Source: JBCBGF01 sp039193455 (lineage in GTDB: Bacteria > Pseudomonadota > Alphaproteobacteria > Rhodobacterales > Rhodobacteraceae). From it: a stretch of DNA of 64,000 nt. The stretch lies in NCBI GenBank assembly GCA_039193455.1, contig JBCCWO010000013.1, positions 1 through 64,000 of the forward strand, in the 5' to 3' direction. Under the pieces are notes generated by a model that had not been told where the DNA came from, did no database searches, and saw only the letters and a program-made list of their open reading frames with translations. Each line of letters begins with the position of its first letter. Positions within the stretch are counted from its first letter, which is position 1. Of the stretch, positions 16,350 to 26,064 are shown piece by piece. The translations under genes and the position numbers were made by a program.

Positions 16350-17525
16350 TTGCAACGCCTCCGCCAGTCACCGACAGACCCGCCCTTCGTCCAGGACCCC
16401 TACCCGTTCTACGACCGTGCCCGCACCGCCGGGGACATCGTCTGGTGGGAGGACTACGCATTGCCGGTGGCCACGACCCATGCCGCGGTCAACGCCGTGC
16501 TCAAGGACCGCCGCCTGGGCCGCGAACCGGTTGACCCACTCACGGTGCCCGACCACCTGGCCCCCTTCTACGCCGTCGAAGCGCATTCCATGCTCGAGCT
16601 TGAGCCGCCGCGCCACACCCGCCTGCGTGGCCTCGTGCTGCGCGCCTTCACGTCCCGCCGGATCGCCGCGCTCGCGCCCGAGATCAGCGCGCTCTGCCAC
16701 GACCTGATCGACCGGTTTCCCGATGGCGAGGTCGACATGCTCACAGCCTACGCCCAACCGATCCCGGTGATCATCATCGCCCGCCTGCTCGGCGTGCCCG
16801 AGGCGATGGCCGACCAGCTGCTCGCATGGTCGAACGCAATGGTGGGCATGTACCAGGCCGGCCGCACCCGGACGATGGAGGATGCCGCAGCCACCGCCGC
16901 GCGGGAATTCTCGGACTTCCTCAAGACCTACGTCGACAAACGCCGCGCCACCCCGGCCGATGATCTGATCACCCACCTCATCGCGGCGGAAGAGGATGGG
17001 ACCCGGTTCAGCACCGATGAGCTGATCACCACCTGCATCCTGCTCCTGAACGCCGGGCACGAAGCCACGGTGCACACGCTCGGCAATGGGATCAAAACGC
17101 TCCTCGAAACCGGTACGCCCGCCAGCGCCTTCACCGACCCCGCCATCGATCAGACCGTCGAAGAGATCCTGCGCTACGACCCGCCGCTGCACCTGTTTAC
17201 ACGCTACGTCTACGAAGACCTCACACTCTGCGGCAACAGCTTCCAGCGCGGCGACCAGATCGGTGCGCTTCTCGCCTCGGCCAACCGCGATCCGGGCATC
17301 TGGACCGATCCCGCCCGCTTTGACCCAACCCGCCCGATCACCACAAACGCGGCCTTCGGCGCGGGCCGCCACTTCTGCGTCGGTGCGCCCCTGGCCCGGC
17401 TTGAGCTGCGCATCGCCCTGCCGATCCTGTTCGCGCGCTGCCCAGCGCTCCGGCTCACTGGGAAACCGCGCTACGCCGATGTCTTCCACTTCCACGGCCT
17501 TGAACGCCTGCCCGCGCACCCCTGA
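16350..17525 (+). CDS. Cytochrome P450
   Basis: A 391-residue soluble bacterial class I P450. The I-helix oxygen-binding motif is LLLNAGHEATVHTLGNG (about 225-241), the K-helix E-x-x-R is EEILR, and the heme loop FGAGRHFCVGAPLAR holds the thiolate cysteine. The acid-alcohol pair (E-A-T) is intact. It monooxygenates an unknown substrate with electrons from a ferredoxin; no dedicated redox partner is adjacent. The only plausible start is TTG, 5 bp after the TRAP stop and without a clear ribosome-binding site, suggesting it relies on coupling. The TRAP permease may import its substrate. Confidence 0.93.
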   Translation: MQRLRQSPTDPPFVQDPYPFYDRARTAGDIVWWEDYALPVATTHAAVNAVLKDRRLGREPVDPLTVPDHLAPFYAVEAHSMLELEPPRHTRLRGLVLRAFTSRRIAALAPEISALCHDLIDRFPDGEVDMLTAYAQPIPVIIIARLLGVPEAMADQLLAWSNAMVGMYQAGRTRTMEDAAATAAREFSDFLKTYVDKRRATPADDLITHLIAAEEDGTRFSTDELITTCILLLNAGHEATVHTLGNGIKTLLETGTPASAFTDPAIDQTVEEILRYDPPLHLFTRYVYEDLTLCGNSFQRGDQIGALLASANRDPGIWTDPARFDPTRPITTNAAFGAGRHFCVGAPLARLELRIALPILFARCPALRLTGKPRYADVFHFHGLERLPAHP

Positions 17526-17586
17526 CCCTTCATCTTGGCGCAAATACTCCGGGGGGCCGCCGCAGGCGGCGGGGGCAGCGCCCCCT
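17526..17586. repeat. Dispersed GC-rich palindromic repeat, copy 1
   Basis: About 61 bp: CCCTTCATCTTGG, AATACTCCGGGGG, the inverted pair GCCGCC/GGCGGC, and GGGGGCAGCGCCCCC. A closely related copy is at 57603-57665. Both sit between convergent genes and end exactly at a minus-strand gene's stop codon. I recall this kind of element after many genes in Rhodobacteraceae; it may act as a two-way terminator or RNA-stabilising hairpin. Confidence 0.7.
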
Positions 17587-18046
17587 ACCACGGCAGCATG
17601 TTGGTCGACTTGATCTCTTCCATCGAAAGAAGGGCCGTGACGTTGTAGATTTTCACCTCTGAAATCAGCGCCTGGTAAAACTCGTCATAGGCCCGCGCAT
17701 TGCGCACCCGCACCTTCAGAATGTAGTCGATATCGCCCGCCAGCCGGTGCGCCTCCTGCACTTCCGGCCGCGCGCGTAGCGTATCGAGGAACGCCTGCTG
17801 CCAGCGCGCATCATGCTCTGACGTCCGGATCAGCACGAAAAAACACGCCTCGAACCCCAGCGCCTCGGCATCCAGAATCACCGTCTGGCGCCCAATGATC
17901 CCCGCCTCGCGCAGCTTGCGAATGCGGTTCCAGACCGGCGTTTTCGACGACCCCACCGCACGCGCAATATCGTCCAGCGACTGCCCCGCATCCCGCTGCA
18001 GCTCTGCCATGATGTTCCGATCCGTCTCGTCTATCCGAACGCTCAT
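17585..18046 (-). CDS. Lrp/AsnC-family regulator
   Basis: A 153-residue feast/famine regulator: an N-terminal helix-turn-helix (DETDRNIMAELQRDAGQSLDDIARAVGSSKTPVWNRIRKLREAGII, about residues 5-50) and a C-terminal RAM/AsnC effector domain (about 70-140, VQEAHRLAGDIDYILKVRV). It is divergent from the cysG-led sulfur operon with palindromic sequence between them, the classic layout of a local Lrp-type regulator. The effector could be a sulfur-containing amino acid, which is inference. Start ATG 18046 is preferred over one 5 codons upstream. Confidence 0.9.
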   Translation of the reverse strand: MSVRIDETDRNIMAELQRDAGQSLDDIARAVGSSKTPVWNRIRKLREAGIIGRQTVILDAEALGFEACFFVLIRTSEHDARWQQAFLDTLRARPEVQEAHRLAGDIDYILKVRVRNARAYDEFYQALISEVKIYNVTALLSMEEIKSTNMLPW

Positions 18047-18096
18047 CCTGTTTTCCGGCAAAAACCGGACCTCTCGTTTCTGATCCAGCCTATTTC

Positions 18097-18151
18097 AGAA
18101 CAATCATCCTTATTTGCAAGCGCGATCTGCCGATATTCAGAATATTGTTCT
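18097..18151. promoter_or_regulatory. Divergent promoter with inverted repeats (sulfur operon operator candidate)
   Basis: Two features lie between the Lrp-type gene and cysG: a 13-bp perfect palindrome ATATTC-A-GAATAT (18133-18145), and inverted copies of AGAACAAT (18097-18104) and ATTGTTCT (18144-18151), 47 bp apart. Both are AT-rich in a GC-rich background and suit a multimeric Lrp-type regulator that wraps DNA. Confidence 0.5.
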
Positions 18152-18180
18152 ATATTGGATGGGTACGAGAGAGCGCGCGC

Positions 18181-19578
18181 ATGAAACACTTTCCCATCTT
18201 CCTGGCCGTCGAAGGCCGCCGGATCGTCGTCTCGGGCGGGGGTGAGTCTGCCGTTGCGAAGCTGCGGCTTCTCATGAAGACCGAGGCACACCTCACCGTG
18301 ATCGCGGCTGAGATCGCGCCCGAGATCGCGCGGTGGTCCGAAGAGGGCCGCCTGACCACCATTGCCCGCGCGATGGCACCGGGCGACGCGATGTGCGCCG
18401 CCCTGTTTTACGCCGCCAACGATGATGCCGCCGAGGATGCGCGCGTTACCCGCCTGGCCCAGGCCGACGGTGCGCTGACGAACTGGGTGGACAATCTGGG
18501 CCAAAGCCAGTTCATCACCCCCGCCATCGTCGACCGCGATCCCGTGACCGTGGCGATCGGCACCGAAGGCGCCGCCCCCGTGCTCGCCCGCCGGATCAAG
18601 GCCGATCTGGAGGAACGCCTGCCGCCCACGCTCGGCACGCTCGCCCGCATTGGCAAGGCCTTCCGTGCCCGGGCCGAGGCGCTCCCCTTCGGCCGCCCGC
18701 GCCGCGCCTTCTGGGCCGACTACTACGACCGCGCCGGACCCGCCGCACTGGCCGAGGGCGAAGGCGCCGTGGAACCGGCCCTGGAAACCTTGCTCGACAC
18801 GCATCTCAAGGCGGAAGACACCCCCGGCCACATCGATTTCGTCGGTGCGGGCCCCGGCGACCCCGATCTGCTCACGCTGAAGGCGCGCAAGGCGCTCGAT
18901 GCCGCCGACGTCGTGATCCACGACCGGCTCGTCACTCCCGAAATCCTCGAGCTGGCCCGCCGCGAGGCGCTGATCATCGACGCAGGGAAGGAAGGCTTCG
19001 GCCCCTCCACCCCGCAAGACCACATCAACGCCCTGCTCGTCGAACACGGCCTGCAAGGTGCCCACGTCGTCCGCCTGAAATCCGGCGACGCCACGATCTT
19101 TGGTCGTCTGGATGAAGAGATCGAGGCGGTCGCCGCCGCCGGTGTCGCCTACACCATCGTGCCGGGCATCACCTCGGCCTCCGCCGCCGTGGCCACCATT
19201 GGGCAAAGCCTCACCCGCCGGGGCCGCAACGCCTCGGTCCGCTTCCTCACGGGCCACGACATGAAAGGTTTTGCCGATCACGATTGGTCGGCACTCGCCC
19301 GCCCCGGCGAAGTCGCCGCGATCTACATGGGCAAACGCGCCGCGCGGTATGTGCAGGGCCGCCTGATGATGCACGGCGCGGATCCGGCGACACCGATCAC
19401 CGTGATCGAAAACGCCTCGCGCCCCGATCAGCGCGTGCTTGAGACGCGCCTGTCCCGGCTTGAACCCGACCTCGGCGATGCGGGCCTCTCCGGTCCTGCG
19501 CTCATGCTCTACGGCCTTGCCCCCCGCGCCGCCGTCGCCGCCGCCCACGACCTGCCGCTAGAGGAGATCGCCCAATGA
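18181..19578 (+). CDS. cysG: Siroheme synthase (uroporphyrin-III C-methyltransferase / precorrin-2 dehydrogenase / sirohydrochlorin ferrochelatase)
   Basis: A 465-residue multifunctional enzyme. The N-terminal NAD-binding precorrin-2 dehydrogenase/ferrochelatase domain (about residues 1-210) starts HFPIFLAVEGRRIVVSGGGESAVAKL. The C-terminal SUMT methyltransferase (about 215-465) begins VGAGPGDPDLLTLKARKAL and contains VVRLKSGDATIFGRLDEE and VPGITSASAAVATIG. It makes siroheme from uroporphyrinogen III, the cofactor of the sulfite reductase encoded two genes on. First gene of the sulfur operon; ATGA overlap with the next. Confidence 0.96.
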   Translation: MKHFPIFLAVEGRRIVVSGGGESAVAKLRLLMKTEAHLTVIAAEIAPEIARWSEEGRLTTIARAMAPGDAMCAALFYAANDDAAEDARVTRLAQADGALTNWVDNLGQSQFITPAIVDRDPVTVAIGTEGAAPVLARRIKADLEERLPPTLGTLARIGKAFRARAEALPFGRPRRAFWADYYDRAGPAALAEGEGAVEPALETLLDTHLKAEDTPGHIDFVGAGPGDPDLLTLKARKALDAADVVIHDRLVTPEILELARREALIIDAGKEGFGPSTPQDHINALLVEHGLQGAHVVRLKSGDATIFGRLDEEIEAVAAAGVAYTIVPGITSASAAVATIGQSLTRRGRNASVRFLTGHDMKGFADHDWSALARPGEVAAIYMGKRAARYVQGRLMMHGADPATPITVIENASRPDQRVLETRLSRLEPDLGDAGLSGPALMLYGLAPRAAVAAAHDLPLEEIAQ

Positions 19579-19872
19579 GCCGCCGCTTCACCCCCAAAGT
19601 CGTCACCGCCAACGACCTGCTGGAAGGCGACGTGGTCTGGCTCACCGCCGATGACCGCTGGACGCGCACGCTCGCACAAGCCGAGCTGATCGAGGATGAG
19701 GCCCACGCCCAGCTCCGCCTGCTGCACGCCCAATCGCAGCCCGACGTGATCGTCGGCGCCTACCTCGCCGACGCGGCCCCGGGCGACACCGGCCCCGAAC
19801 CCACCCATTTCCGTGAGACGTTCCGCACCCGCGGTCCATCGAACTATGCCCACGGCAAACAGGCAGAAGAAA

Positions 19873-19880
<8 letters not shown>
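19575..19880 (+). CDS. DUF2849 domain-containing protein
   Basis: A 101-residue protein of the DUF2849 family (FTPKVVTANDLLEGDVVWLTADDRW, AELIEDEAHAQLRLLHAQ). In alphaproteobacteria it is found almost only between siroheme synthase and the sulfite reductase gene, so a role in sulfite reductase assembly or sulfur flux is inferred; no activity is known to me. It overlaps cysG by 4 bp and the reductase gene by 8 bp. Confidence 0.85.
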
Positions 19881-21526
<1,646 letters not shown>

Positions 21527-21537
<11 letters not shown>

Positions 21538-22258
21538 GGCCCCCCTTGCCCCGGTCGCGACCCGCGCGCGCGACCTGAATGCCCGCTATCGCCACCACTC
21601 GGCCACTGCGGTCTTGGAACATGCGCTCCGCGATGCGCAGGTGGGCCGGATCGCGATGGTATCGTCCTTCGGGGCGGAATCCGTCGCGCTTCTGCACATG
21701 GTCTCGGTCATCGATCGCTCGGTGCCGGTGCTGTTCCTCGACACGCAGATGCTGTTCCCCGAGACGCTGGAGTATCAGCGCGCCGTGGCGGACCGGCTCG
21801 GGCTGACCGATGTGCGTATCCTCACGCCCGACCGGACCGAGCTGTTCCTGCGCGATCCCGAAGGCGATCTGCACCTCTCCGATCCCGACGCCTGCTGCGA
21901 CCTGCGCAAGGTCGCGCCCTTGGAACAGGCGCTGGGGCCTTTTGACGCCTGGATGACCGGGCGCAAGCGCTTTCAGGGCGGGCAGCGGGCGCAGATGGAG
22001 TTCTTTGAGCCCGAGAACAACCGCATCAAGGTGAACCCGCTGGCCCATTGGGCGCCCGGGGACGTGCAAGACTATATCACCAACAACCGCCTGCCCCGGC
22101 ATCCGCTGGTGGCCAAGGGGTTTCCGTCGATCGGCTGCGCTCCCTGCACCACCCACGTGGCCGAGGGCGAAGACCCCCGCGCCGGGCGTTGGCGTGGCCG
22201 CGAAAAGCAGGAGTGCGGGATCCATTTCATCAACGGCAAGGCCGTGCGCGCCGCATAG
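21527..22258 (+). CDS. cysH: Phosphoadenylyl/adenylyl-sulfate reductase
   Basis: A 243-residue assimilatory reductase giving sulfite from activated sulfate using thioredoxin or glutaredoxin. The PP-loop-like site is MVSSFGAESVALLHM. Two cysteine pairs (DACCDLRKV and IGCAPCTTHV) are the 4Fe-4S ligands of the APS-using type, so the substrate is probably APS rather than PAPS. The catalytic cysteine is in the terminal EKQECGIHF. The start overlaps the sulfite reductase stop by 11 bp. Confidence 0.95.
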
Positions 22259-22284
22259 GGCGCTGCCAGAACAAGAGACAGAAG

Positions 22285-22734
22285 ATGACCCAAGGCAACG
22301 ACACGGCGGTTCTGATCCGCGACGATGGCTTTCACGGCGAAGACTGGGGCGCGCCGATCACGCCGCTGGCCGAACTTGCGGCGAATGACGATGCCACCCC
22401 GCTGGCCGTCGACATCGCCTCGGACGAGGATCCGGACGTGCTGATCGGACGGCTCGCGCAGATTGATCTGATCCGCGTGGCTTTTCCGTCTTTCGCCGAT
22501 GGCCGGGGCTTTACCATCGCCCGCCGCCTCCGCGACGCGGGCTACACCGGCCGGCTGCGCGCCGCAGGACATGTCATCGCCGATCAATATGCCATGGCCC
22601 GCCGCGCCGGGTTCGACGAGGTGGAAATCTCGGCCGAGCTTGCCGCCCGCCAGCCCGAAGACCAGTGGCTGTTCCGCGCCCAGTGGACAGCCCATGACTA
22701 TCAGTCGCGCCTGCGGGCTGCGGCCTTTTCCTGA
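22285..22734 (+). CDS. DUF934 domain-containing protein
   Basis: A 149-residue protein of the DUF934 family (DVLIGRLAQIDLIRVAFPSFADGRGFTIARRLRDAGYTGRLRAAGHVIADQYAMARRAGFDEVEI region, residues about 55-120). The family is tied to cysH/cysI clusters and is thought to support sulfite reduction, possibly as an electron-transfer or assembly partner; proof is lacking as far as I know. Located 26 bp after cysH. Confidence 0.88.
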   Translation: MTQGNDTAVLIRDDGFHGEDWGAPITPLAELAANDDATPLAVDIASDEDPDVLIGRLAQIDLIRVAFPSFADGRGFTIARRLRDAGYTGRLRAAGHVIADQYAMARRAGFDEVEISAELAARQPEDQWLFRAQWTAHDYQSRLRAAAFS

Positions 22735-22780
22735 CCCACATCAAAGCGTAAGAGGACGGGCGAGCCCTAGGCTCGCGCGC

Positions 22781-23635
22781 ATGACCATGACCGAGCAAAA
22801 ACCCGTGGACCAGACCACCGCCACCAAAGCGCCGACCTTGCCTGACGCCCAGACCGTCACCGAGGTCAAGCACTACACGGACCGGCTGTTTTCCTTCCGG
22901 ACGACCCGGCCACAGTCACTGCGGTTCCGCTCGGGTGAGTTTGTGATGATCGGCCTCATGGGCGACCCCGATCCGAAAACCGGCAAGCAAAAGCCGCTGC
23001 TGCGCGCCTATTCCATCGCCTCGCCGTCCTGGGATGACGAGCTGGAATTCTACTCGATCAAGGTGCAGGACGGCCCGCTGACCTCCAAGCTGCAGCACAT
23101 CAAACCCGGCGATCAGGTGATCCTGCGCCCCAAGCCGGTGGGCACGCTGGTGCACGACGCGCTCTTGCCCGGCAAGCGGCTGTGGTTTTTTGCCACCGGC
23201 ACCGGCTTTGCGCCCTTCGCCTCGCTCCTGCGCGATCCCGAAACCTACGAGAATTACGACCAGGTCATCGTCACCCACACCTGCCGCGACGTCGCCGAAC
23301 TGACTTACAGCCGCGATCTGATCGACAGCATCCGCAACGACGAATTGCTGGTCGAACTGATCGGCGCCGACAATCTTGCCAAGCTGACCTACTACCCGAC
23401 CACGACCCGCGAAGAGAGCCCCAAGATGGGTCGGATCACCCATCTGATCCAGGACGGCACGCTGTTTGGGGACCTCGGGATCGATGGCATCTCGGCCGAG
23501 ACGGACCGCGCCATGGTCTGTGGGTCCATCGGGCTCAACACGGATCTCAAGGAGATCCTCGAAGGATTCGGCCTTGAGGAAGGGGCCAACTCGGACCCCA
23601 AGCACTACGTCGTCGAAAAGGCGTTCGTGGGCTGA
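22781..23635 (+). CDS. fpr: Ferredoxin--NADP reductase
   Basis: A 284-residue flavoprotein. The N-terminal FAD-binding barrel has the R-x-Y-S motif (LLRAYSIAS) and the C-terminal NADP domain has FFATGTGFAPFASLLRDPE and VCGSIGLNTDLKEIL. It is of the bacterial Fpr type, moving electrons between NADPH and ferredoxin or flavodoxin. As last gene of the sulfur operon it may feed the sulfite reductase through ferredoxin. The terminus KHYVVEKAFVG is typical of the Rhodobacter-type subclass. Confidence 0.94.
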   Translation: MTMTEQKPVDQTTATKAPTLPDAQTVTEVKHYTDRLFSFRTTRPQSLRFRSGEFVMIGLMGDPDPKTGKQKPLLRAYSIASPSWDDELEFYSIKVQDGPLTSKLQHIKPGDQVILRPKPVGTLVHDALLPGKRLWFFATGTGFAPFASLLRDPETYENYDQVIVTHTCRDVAELTYSRDLIDSIRNDELLVELIGADNLAKLTYYPTTTREESPKMGRITHLIQDGTLFGDLGIDGISAETDRAMVCGSIGLNTDLKEILEGFGLEEGANSDPKHYVVEKAFVG

Positions 23636-23668
23636 AAAAGAAAGGCCGCGGCTGCTGCCAGCCGCGGC
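23635..23668 (-). terminator. Rho-independent terminator for the minus-strand gene
   Basis: A 10-bp stem GCCGCGGCTG/CAGCCGCGGC with a 4-base loop. On the minus strand it is followed by TTTCTTTTTC, so it terminates transcription from the repeat-protein gene; it may also stop the sulfur operon less efficiently. Confidence 0.8.
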
Positions 23669-23696
23669 GCCCCGCGTGAGTGGTGTGCGCCGGCGC

Positions 23697-24206
23697 CTAA
23701 AGGCCCAGCGCCTCGCGGATCTGGGTCAGCACGTTTTCCAATAGCTCCGGGTTGTCGCGCGCCCCTTCCAGGGCAGCCCCAAGTGTCGTTTTCTCCAATT
23801 CGCCCAAGCTTGAATTTTGCAGCGCCTCTGAGGCCGCATCAAAATCAAAACCGTCGACCGAGAACACATCCGCCAGCGCCGCGGCACCGCTGCTCACCGC
23901 CTCGCTCGCGGCATTCGCGGCATCGGTCGCTGCCTCTGTTGCACTCTCCACCGCATCTGTTGCGGCATCCGTTGCACTCTCAACCGCATCCGTTGCCGCA
24001 CCCGTAGCGCTCTCCACCGCATCGGTTGCGGCGTCGGCTGCATTTTCATCCGCATCTGCGGCCTCTTCCGCCGGAGCCGCGGTATCGTCCGTTGTCGCTG
24101 TGCCCGTGTCTACCGGCGCCGTCGGGGCACCCGGCGCAAGAAAGTAGAAGTACCCCACGCCAACCAAGGCAACCACGACGATCAGTCCAATCAGTCCTTT
24201 GCCCAT
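23697..24206 (-). CDS. Membrane-anchored Ala-rich protein with 11-residue repeats
   Basis: A 169-residue protein. Residues 4-22 form a membrane anchor (LIGLIVVVALVGVGYFYFL), and then an acidic Ala/Thr/Asp region contains at least three near-identical 11-residue units (ATDAVESATGA, ATDAVESATDA, ATDAVESATEA) and degenerate ones. Eleven-residue Ala-rich repeats form long amphipathic helices, as in LEA-like proteins. A C-terminal domain of about 55 residues follows (DFDAASEALQNSSLGELEK, ELLENVLTQIREALGL). Function unknown; a periplasmic location is expected. Repeat number may vary between strains. Confidence 0.7.
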   Translation of the reverse strand: MGKGLIGLIVVVALVGVGYFYFLAPGAPTAPVDTGTATTDDTAAPAEEAADADENAADAATDAVESATGAATDAVESATDAATDAVESATEAATDAANAASEAVSSGAAALADVFSVDGFDFDAASEALQNSSLGELEKTTLGAALEGARDNPELLENVLTQIREALGL

Positions 24207-24394
24207 TGCATCTCTCCTACATGTGGACTGCGCAGACCCTGCCCTGCGCCGCCCGTAACGCCTATGGGAAACTGCGCGCGCTTTTCCCAGTGGCGAAGGA
24301 TGGCCAATCGTCGGCCTATTCCTGCTTGAAGTGGTTTGGCCGCGCGCTTATTTTCCCTGCCCAAGTCATAAGCAACCACCAAAGGACATCCGCC

Positions 24395-24937
24395 ATCGCT
24401 CGCAGACCCCACAATGCCCCGCCCCAGCGGGACACCGGCCCCCGCGTCAATGATCGCATCCGGGCCCCTGAAATCCGCCTGATCGGCGCCGAAGGCGAAA
24501 ACATCGGCCTCGTCACACCCGAACGCGGCATGCAGCTTGCCGAACAGGCCGGTCTCGATCTCGTCGAGATATCGCCGAACGCCGCCCCGCCCGTCTGCAA
24601 GATCATGGATTTCGGGAAGTTCAAATACGAACAGCAGAAACGCGAAAGCGAAGCCCGCAAGAAACAGAAAACCATCGAGGTGAAAGAGGTCAAGTTCCGG
24701 CCCAACACCGATACGCATGACTACGACGTCAAGATGCGCAACGTGGTGAAGTTCCTTGAAAACGGCGACAAGGTGAAGGTTACCCTGCGCTTCCGGGGCC
24801 GCGAGATGGCGCACCAGAACCTGGGCCGCGACCTGCTCGAGCGGGTGGCCGCCGATATCGAAGAGATCGGTAAGGTCGAAAACATGCCCAAGATGGAAGG
24901 GCGGCAAATGGTCATGATGATCGGGCCCGCCAAGTAA
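24395..24937 (+). CDS. infC: Translation initiation factor IF-3, probable ATC start codon
   Basis: A 180-residue IF-3 with the N-domain (NDRIRAPEIRLIGAEGENIGLVTPERGMQLAEQAGLDLVEISPNAAPPVCKIMDFGKFKYE, residues about 18-78), a basic linker, and the C-domain that binds 30S (KEVKFRPNTDTHDYDVK, VTLRFRGREMAHQNLG). IF-3 rejects wrong initiation codons. No ATG, GTG or TTG occurs at the position fitting the family N-terminus. ATC at 24395 is preceded by AAAGGA with an 8-base gap, matching the rare AUU/AUC starts through which IF-3 represses its own translation. Confidence 0.93.
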   Translation: MARRPHNAPPQRDTGPRVNDRIRAPEIRLIGAEGENIGLVTPERGMQLAEQAGLDLVEISPNAAPPVCKIMDFGKFKYEQQKRESEARKKQKTIEVKEVKFRPNTDTHDYDVKMRNVVKFLENGDKVKVTLRFRGREMAHQNLGRDLLERVAADIEEIGKVENMPKMEGRQMVMMIGPAK

Positions 24938-24976
24938 CCCGGACGACCGGGCGCTCCTAAATCCCAAGCCTTATCT

Positions 24977-25007
24977 GGCCGCAATGCTTGCTGCATTGCG
25001 GCCTTTT
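24977..25007 (+). terminator. Rho-independent terminator of infC
   Basis: An 11-bp perfect stem GGCCGCAATGC/GCATTGCGGCC with loop TTGCT, followed by TTTT, 39 bp after the infC stop. Confidence 0.9.
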
Positions 25008-25067
25008 GCATGCCAGCGCAGGTCGTTCACAGCGGACGACCAAAGGATCATTCTCCAAAATGGTTGA

Positions 25068-25442
25068 ATGAATTCTCAGCAAACGTTATTCATCCATATG
25101 GTTGAACGAGAATCACCTGACCGCCTGTCTGCAATTCTGAAGGCCGCGAGCGATGCCACCCGGCGGGAAATCCTGACGCTGCTTGTCCAGGATGGCCCGG
25201 CCCGCGTGACCGATCTCGCAGGACGTTTCGACATAAGCCTCAATGCCGTGTCCAAACACATCAAGGTCCTGGAAGGCGCCGGACTTGTCAGCCGCAAAAC
25301 CGAATGGCGCGAACATCTGATCGCTGCCGAACTTGGCCCCATCGGGGAAATCGATCGCTGGTTTCAGAACCTGCGCTCGATCTGGGACATGCGCCTGGAA
25401 CGCCTGGATGCGGTTCTCACAGAGGAGACCACCGATGACTGA
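25068..25442 (+). CDS. ArsR-family regulator
   Basis: A 124-residue (or 114 if started at ATG 25098) winged-helix regulator: AILKAASDATRREILTLLVQDGPARVTDLAGRF, then the recognition helix SLNAVSKHIKVLEGAGLV. No metal-binding cysteine motif is present. It is of the SRPBCC-linked subfamily (EWREHLIAAELGPIGEIDRWF). The next gene, an SRPBCC/AHSA1 protein, overlaps by 8 bp. Regulator-SRPBCC pairs are common and usually auto-regulated. The residues from MVERESPDRL match family N-termini best, so the 25098 start is quite possible. Confidence 0.88.
   Translation: MNSQQTLFIHMVERESPDRLSAILKAASDATRREILTLLVQDGPARVTDLAGRFDISLNAVSKHIKVLEGAGLVSRKTEWREHLIAAELGPIGEIDRWFQNLRSIWDMRLERLDAVLTEETTDD
25089..25106. 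promoter_or_regulatory. Near-palindrome at the ArsR-family gene start
   Basis: TTCATCCAT|ATGGTTGAA, 8 of 9 positions paired, covers the ATG at 25098. ATGGTTGAA also occurs 38 bp upstream (25060-25068), where it forms a three-codon frame (MVE) ending in TGA that overlaps the ATG at 25068. It could be the regulator's own operator. Confidence 0.4.
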
Positions 25443-25872
25443 CCTCAGCACCACCGTAATGCGCCGCATCAACGCCCCGGCAGAGCGTGTCTTCAACGCC
25501 TGGCTCGACCCCAAGATGCTGGCGCGCTTCATGTGCCCGGCACCCGGCGTAACCGTGCCCCGCGCCGAAACCGAAGCGCGCGTTGGCGGGCGGTTCGATA
25601 TCGTGATGCACCTGAACGACAAGGATATCCCGCATTGGGGCACCTATTCCGAGATTTCGCCCCATGAGAAGCTGGTCTTCACCTGGGAATCACCGTTCTC
25701 CGTCGAAGGCAGCACCGTCACGCTGACCTTTGCCCAGACCGGCGATGCGACCGATGTCACACTGGTCCACGTCAAGTTCCCGTCCGAGGAAAGCCGCGAA
25801 AACCACACCACCGGATGGTCCCGCATTCTGGAGGTTTTGGACGCGGTTACGGCCACAGAAACCGCCGCATAA
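25435..25872 (+). CDS. SRPBCC (AHSA1-like) domain protein
   Basis: A 145-residue START/SRPBCC helix-grip protein: RRINAPAERVFNAWLDPKMLARFMCP at the N-terminus, central VGGRFDIVMHL and YSEISPHEKLVFTWE, and the C-terminal long helix NHTTGWSRILEVLDAV. Such proteins bind hydrophobic ligands in a deep cavity. The ligand is unknown. Coupled to the ArsR-type gene. Confidence 0.88.
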   Translation: MTDLSTTVMRRINAPAERVFNAWLDPKMLARFMCPAPGVTVPRAETEARVGGRFDIVMHLNDKDIPHWGTYSEISPHEKLVFTWESPFSVEGSTVTLTFAQTGDATDVTLVHVKFPSEESRENHTTGWSRILEVLDAVTATETAA

Positions 25873-26064
25873 GGCCGAACTGGCGTGGGGCACCGTGCTG
25901 TGCCCCGCGCCCTGACAACCCCCGCCCACACGCGACAATCCCAACGCTTTCCGCGCATTGCCCGGCCAAATTGAACAAAACCGCGTCTTTGGGCCCGTGC
26001 TGTGGATTGCCACACCCGCTCGGCGCAGCATAAGTTAACGCCGGTGTGGGTGGGGTGTGTAACG

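Noticed and set aside
24026..24394. Upstream in-frame extension of infC
   Set aside because: The translation is Pro/Arg/His-rich and lies antisense to the repeat-protein gene and its promoter; no start codon with a ribosome-binding site gives an IF-3-like N-terminus.
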